From the NCBI RefSeq assembly GCF_000003815.2, contig NC_049983.1:13347855-13411854 (forward strand): a stretch of 64,000 nucleotides of DNA, read 5' to 3'. Both the position numbers and the translations under genes were made by a program. This DNA is from Branchiostoma floridae. Taxonomy: Eukaryota; Chordata; Leptocardii; Amphioxiformes; Branchiostomatidae. Positions 62,901 to 64,000 of this stretch are shown in pieces. The notes under the pieces were generated by a model. The model searched no databases. It was given only the letters and a program-made list of their open reading frames with translations, and had not been told where the DNA came from. The stretch's first letter is position 1; each line of letters begins with the position of its first letter.

Positions 62901-63969
62901 ATCCAGGGCCCACTGGTCGAAGCCATGCCCAGAATGCTGGGGCTGCCACCAGCGGAACCGAGTGATGGGGGTCATGGCTTCAGGTGGCAGCTGAACATAC
63001 ACAAATCTGAGAGAAACAAAAACAACACTTTTACATTGACAGCAAGCATTATGGCACCAAATTTTGCATGGTATCTAAGGACATTGTATTTGAGCATCCG
63101 TGTCCTGTGATCTTTGCTGCCAGTAGACAGTTTGCTGTCCATTTGTAAGTAAACGTTGAATACTTGTGTCCTTCTTCCTTACACATAACACACCTGACAG
63201 AGGAGTAGTCAGCATAGTAAAGTTCCCTCAGTAGCTCCCATGAGATGCCTCCATCGTTGCTGTACTGCAGCAGCACACCCTCCTCCCTTCTGTCTGGGCT
63301 GTTACACTCTTTGGGATCACCCCCTCCCAGCCGGATGTAAAACTGGATGAAGTTGACCTCTGTGGTGTCCATGTCCAGACTGACAAGTTGTCTGACACCA
63401 TCCTGAAGGAATTAGGATTGATATAAAGGATACGATGTGTTTTCTTTCTTTAGTAAGTAACAGTAAGACTCAGAGGTTTCTTTCTTCCGCAAGTAACAGT
63501 AAGACTCTGAAGACTGACATAAAATATGGCGTATCTGGGCTGTAGGGTTTATAAAGACAACAAAGAAGCGTTTTGCATGCAATAAAGATTGCAGAAGTTG
63601 ACCAAGTGAGAACTAATAGCTCATCTGAAATTGTAAAAGTCAAAGAAAAGAGGAAATTAACATAGTTGTTATTGTCAACAATTTTCAACAACAATAGTAC
63701 TTATGTCTAGTAGCATGCAGACATGAGCAGCAGTACAACTTTGTAGAGAGAAGACATTGCATTTCTGATGGGACCACCTTACCCCGGAGAAGTACAGAGA
63801 GGATCCTGACATGATGACACCACAACCCTCGTTGCTAGGGGTGATGGCCCCACCCTGCATGACCAGCCAATCTGCCTGCAGAAGGACCTCACTGTCAAAC
63901 CCTGACCGGATGTGGTTGGACAGCTTTGCGGTGGGAGTGCACGACGAACCACTGAAGCCTGGGTCACAT
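38866..63969 (-). CDS. RELN: Reelin, 3' part of the gene (39 exons; 5' end outside the window)
   Basis: A secreted extracellular-matrix signalling glycoprotein. The window encodes about 2380 residues, matching human residues from about 1055 to the C-terminus: the end of EGF 2, repeats 3-8 and a short tail. Exons are given under the repeat entries below. Each junction is GT-AG and phase-consistent, with no stop or frameshift, in contrast to the neighbouring lipoxygenase gene. Each repeat has two subrepeats, each with a BNR/Asp-box (for example [10 protein letters not shown]), around an EGF module. Recurrent signatures are TRFRWWQP and [10 protein letters not shown]. Some junctions use weaker donors (GTTGGG after 48942, GTCTGG after 54540, GTCGGT after 56925), chosen because phase and homology demand them. 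The last coding exon (38866-38905) is the least certain. Confidence 0.95.
39352..39456 (+). repeat. 28-bp direct duplication and (TTTC)n
   Basis: ATATTTCAGCCATACCATAG plus GTATGGTG is repeated after 3 bp; each copy contains the hairpin CATACC-ATAG-GTATG. TTTC repeats follow at about 39431-39454. This lies in the proposed last reelin intron. Confidence 0.85.
39468..40095. repeat. Tandem repeat, unit about 160 bp, about 4 copies
   Basis: Units share (A)ACCGAATGACTTGAAATTTGG, then TTTTTTGGTCAT and GTACCCTGGT/GTACCTTGG, at about 39497, 39655, 39817 and 39985. Confidence 0.8.
40246..40905. repeat. Tandem repeat, unit about 125 bp, about 5 copies
   Basis: CTGGAAGAGTCCATTCTTGC followed by an A/GGAGGGGG run, a T-rich stretch and TTTTTGGACTGGTCTATTTTGC recurs at about 40249, 40391, 40525, 40640 and 40870. 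It lies between the last two proposed reelin exons. Confidence 0.8.
41070..44020 (-). CDS. RELN: Reelin repeat 8 (with EGF 8)
   Basis: Exons 43761-44020, 42390-42634, 42060-42223, 41675-41891 and 41070-41366. Subrepeat 8A includes [17 protein letters not shown] and a degenerate Asp-box, [16 protein letters not shown] 8 is [20 protein letters not shown] and continues YQGERC. Subrepeat 8B includes [47 protein letters not shown] and [14 protein letters not shown]. The last exon ends in CT before a strong GTGAGT donor. Read-through would meet TGA at once, so splicing decides whether a C-terminal tail is added. A Penelope-like element fills most of intron 42635-43760. Confidence 0.94.
42663..43563 (+). 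mobile_element. Penelope-like retroelement remnant with inverted long repeats
   Basis: A GIY-YIG endonuclease reading frame (42926-43303) is flanked by about 208-bp arms in inverted orientation (42711-42918 and 43343-43552), nearly identical. Outside them is a 13-bp direct duplication with one mismatch (CATCACCACTCCT at 42663-42675, CATCGCCACTCCT at 43551-43563), the likely target duplication. Reverse transcriptase is missing, as in many truncated copies. The insertion lies in the reelin intron 42635-43760. Confidence 0.85.
42926..43303 (+). CDS. GIY-YIG endonuclease domain of the Penelope-like element
   Basis: This is the C-terminal nuclease module of a Penelope-type polyprotein, which nicks target DNA for reverse transcription. 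The GIY-YIG core reads VIYRLKC ... [18 protein letters not shown], with the tyrosines, Arg and His in the usual order. Two Cys (LKCEGPQC) lie between the Y motifs and a His cluster (HHTQLHQGH) follows, as in the CCHH form of these nucleases. [13 protein letters not shown] supplies the late Glu and Asn. The frame is intact for 125 codons and stays open upstream ([16 protein letters not shown]) into the left arm, so Met 42926 is not the true start. It is an orphan fragment without its reverse transcriptase, probably not expressed. Confidence 0.85.
   Translation: MVHPKDRVQKGTKSDVIYRLKCEGPQCNDTYIGETSQPLKARYKQHCRATASGYSSAIYHHTQLHQGHSFRLDTTDILDREPRWYERGVKEAIYERIYNPTLNRKGGLRVELSSTWDPALHHKGQ
44217..44272. 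repeat. 27-bp perfect tandem duplication
   Basis: CACTCAATCAATCGTTGTGC plus AACAAGT occurs twice in a row, in a reelin intron. Confidence 0.9.
44453..47487 (-). CDS. RELN: Reelin repeat 7 (with EGF 7)
   Basis: Exons 47326-47487, 45882-46096, 45406-45595, 45059-45234, 44787-44893 and 44453-44605. Subrepeat 7A includes [38 protein letters not shown] with the Asp-box YSTDYGVSW, and [21 protein letters not shown] 7 is [20 protein letters not shown]. Subrepeat 7B holds [37 protein letters not shown] across the 44787/44605 junction, and [17 protein letters not shown]. The intron 46097-47325 contains a 1.1-kb inverted-repeat element. Confidence 0.93.
46217..47311. mobile_element. 1.1-kb terminal-inverted-repeat element in a reelin intron
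   Basis: The left end GCGGGGGGGGGCCCATACTTCGACA is mirrored on the right (reverse complement ACGGGAGGGGGCCATACTTCGACA). A TA dinucleotide sits at each edge (46221-46222, 47306-47307). The interior is CpG-bearing, with no recognisable transposase. The right end lies 15 bp from exon 47326-47487. Confidence 0.7.
47603..47829. mobile_element. Small MITE-like element in a reelin intron
   Basis: TACCCTGG at the left and CCAGGGTA at the right edge, with an inner inverted pair (AGTCTGCCCACCAAT / ATTGGTGGGCAGACT). It is about 227 bp and possibly has TA target sites. Confidence 0.6.
47893..53175 (-). CDS. RELN: Reelin repeat 6 (with EGF 6)
   Basis: Exons 53034-53175, 51507-51614, 51108-51276, 50566-50706, 48942-49119, 48427-48620 and 47893-48058. 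Subrepeat 6A has [19 protein letters not shown] and [15 protein letters not shown] 6 ([23 protein letters not shown]) is split by the intron that holds an assembly gap (49783-49882); phases on both sides agree, so no exon is missing. Subrepeat 6B has [12 protein letters not shown] and [20 protein letters not shown]. The two lysines needed for VLDLR/ApoER2 binding in mouse are not at the matching positions here (see findings). Confidence 0.92.
49783..49882. other. Assembly gap (100 N)
   Basis: A round 100-base run of N inside the reelin intron 49120-50565; the true size is unknown. Reelin splice phase is continuous across it. Confidence 1.
50762..51010. repeat. Minisatellite, AGATCAGCACCATGGACAGC units
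   Basis: Irregular repeats of about 40-50 bp built from CAGATCAGCACCATGGACAG and CTAGTAACAGTAACAG, in a reelin intron. The same family reappears at 52712-53030. Confidence 0.85.
51637..52712 (-). mobile_element. 1.1-kb non-coding DNA element, copy 2 (inverted relative to copy 1)
   Basis: The reverse complement matches 19163-20307 over its whole length: CTAGAGTTCGG...CCTCATACCTCCATGAAA at the low end and CCTCCATGACATTTCATGG at the high end, with a (CA)/(GACA) tract inside. It sits in the reelin intron 51615-53033. Confidence 0.8.
52712..53030. repeat. Minisatellite, AGATCAGCACCATGGACAGC units (second block)
   Basis: Same unit as 50762-51010, but placed beyond two reelin exons and directly abutting the 1.1-kb element that ends at 52712. 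It stops within a few bases of exon 53034-53175. Confidence 0.85.
53267..53599 (+). mobile_element. hAT-type MITE in a reelin intron
   Basis: Ends CAGGCTTTTAGCCAGG and CCTAGCTAAAAGCCTG are inverted repeats with one mismatch. Both flanks carry the identical 8-bp target duplication AAAACAAG (53259-53266, 53600-53607). It is 333 bp and non-coding. Confidence 0.9.
53958..57120 (-). CDS. RELN: Reelin repeat 5 (with EGF 5)
   Basis: Exons 56925-57120, 56491-56638, 56063-56289, 55279-55499, 54540-54687 and 53958-54216. Subrepeat 5A includes [37 protein letters not shown] and [15 protein letters not shown]. The Cys in LHLCG corresponds to the cysteine that links vertebrate reelin dimers. EGF 5 is [19 protein letters not shown]. 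Subrepeat 5B carries [28 protein letters not shown] and [20 protein letters not shown]. Repeats 5 and 6 form the receptor-binding central fragment in vertebrates. Confidence 0.93.
54793..55155 (+). mobile_element. Possible 3' end of a LINE-type retroelement
   Basis: The segment ends in AATAAATAAAAAAAAC, after GGCTAGTTGGGCAGCCCTGG and a hairpin-like GGGCTAGCCC, in the style of CR1/L2 3' tails. No coding part is recognisable. Confidence 0.35.
55915..56050. repeat. Two-copy tandem repeat, about 67 bp
   Basis: ACCATGCAGT(G/A)CC followed by CATGACCCAGGAATACTGG and ACATTAGGTAC occurs twice in a row, next to reelin exon 56063-56289. Confidence 0.85.
57539..60103 (-). CDS. RELN: Reelin repeat 4 (with EGF 4)
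   Basis: Exons 59924-60103, 59258-59531, 58729-58869, 58387-58561, 58037-58168 and 57539-57686. Subrepeat 4A contains [19 protein letters not shown] and [15 protein letters not shown] 4 ([17 protein letters not shown] then [10 protein letters not shown]) is split by the 58729/58561 junction, as in repeat 6. Subrepeat 4B has [17 protein letters not shown], and its Asp-box ([12 protein letters not shown]) is cut by the 58037/57686 intron. It ends in [12 protein letters not shown]. Confidence 0.93.
60487..62688 (-). CDS. RELN: Reelin repeat 3 (with EGF 3)
   Basis: Exons 62521-62688, 62134-62369, 61534-61691, 61080-61284 and 60487-60734. Subrepeat 3A holds [20 protein letters not shown] and the Asp-box [15 protein letters not shown] 3 is [19 protein letters not shown] and continues across the exon junction at 61534/61284. 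Subrepeat 3B includes [28 protein letters not shown] and the Asp-box [12 protein letters not shown]. The repeat finishes in the first half of exon 59924-60103 ([13 protein letters not shown]). The donor after 61080 is GTCAGT. Confidence 0.93.
62850..63969 (-). CDS. RELN: Reelin: end of EGF 2 and subrepeat 2B
   Basis: Exons 63783-63969, 63194-63402 and 62850-63006. The first begins inside the EGF module ([10 protein letters not shown]) and continues into [15 protein letters not shown]. The second carries [20 protein letters not shown] and the Asp-box [12 protein letters not shown]. The third has [20 protein letters not shown], closing the jelly-roll, followed by the linker to repeat 3. The intron right of 63969 leads out of the window. 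Confidence 0.93.
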
Positions 63970-64000
63970 CTGCACAGAAATATAAACAAGACAAGATGTT

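Overview
This window looks like a draft-assembly scaffold from an invertebrate chordate, most likely an amphioxus (Branchiostoma). Genes are split into many short exons with GT-AG introns, there are two runs of N (18673-18890 and 49783-49882), and introns and spacers are full of small DNA transposons, a tRNA-derived SINE, a Penelope-type element and satellite-like tandem repeats. The species call is an inference from genome style and from a chordate-like reelin; no mitochondrial or rRNA marker is present.

Region 1 (1 to about 26.4 kb) has no protein gene that I can recognise. It holds degenerate tandem repeats (1-1085, 16.46-17.07 kb, 18.25-18.6 kb, 20.6-21.5 kb, 22.5-26.3 kb), GC-rich repeat islands (2.2-3.7 kb), a SINE (8.9 kb), a CA microsatellite (15.15 kb) and one copy of a 1.1-kb inverted-repeat-ended element (19.16 kb). 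A TATA-like promoter with a possible short first exon sits near 6.92-7.03 kb, with low confidence.

Region 2 (26.4-37.9 kb, plus strand) is one 22-exon gene that I rebuilt by splice phase. Its product is about 1183 residues: three SRPBCC (Bet v1/polyketide-cyclase-like) domains, a C2 domain, and a full lipoxygenase catalytic domain with all five expected iron ligands. I know of no described lipoxygenase with this architecture; it is the most interesting object in the window. Two single-base frameshifts (near 30741 and 36562-36573) break the frame in this assembly, while splice phases on both sides agree with an intact ancestral frame.

Region 3 (38.2-64 kb, minus strand) is the 3' two thirds of reelin. 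Thirty-nine exons run from the end of EGF 2 through reelin repeats 3-8 to a proposed short basic tail, all phase-consistent and free of frameshifts. The gene continues beyond the right edge. It converges tail to tail on the lipoxygenase gene, with predicted poly(A) sites only about 200 bp apart. Its introns carry a Penelope-like element, a second copy of the 1.1-kb element, hAT-type MITEs and minisatellites.

The two genes have no evident shared pathway: one is probably an intracellular Ca2+/membrane-targeted oxylipin enzyme with hydrophobic-ligand-binding modules, the other a secreted extracellular-matrix signalling glycoprotein.
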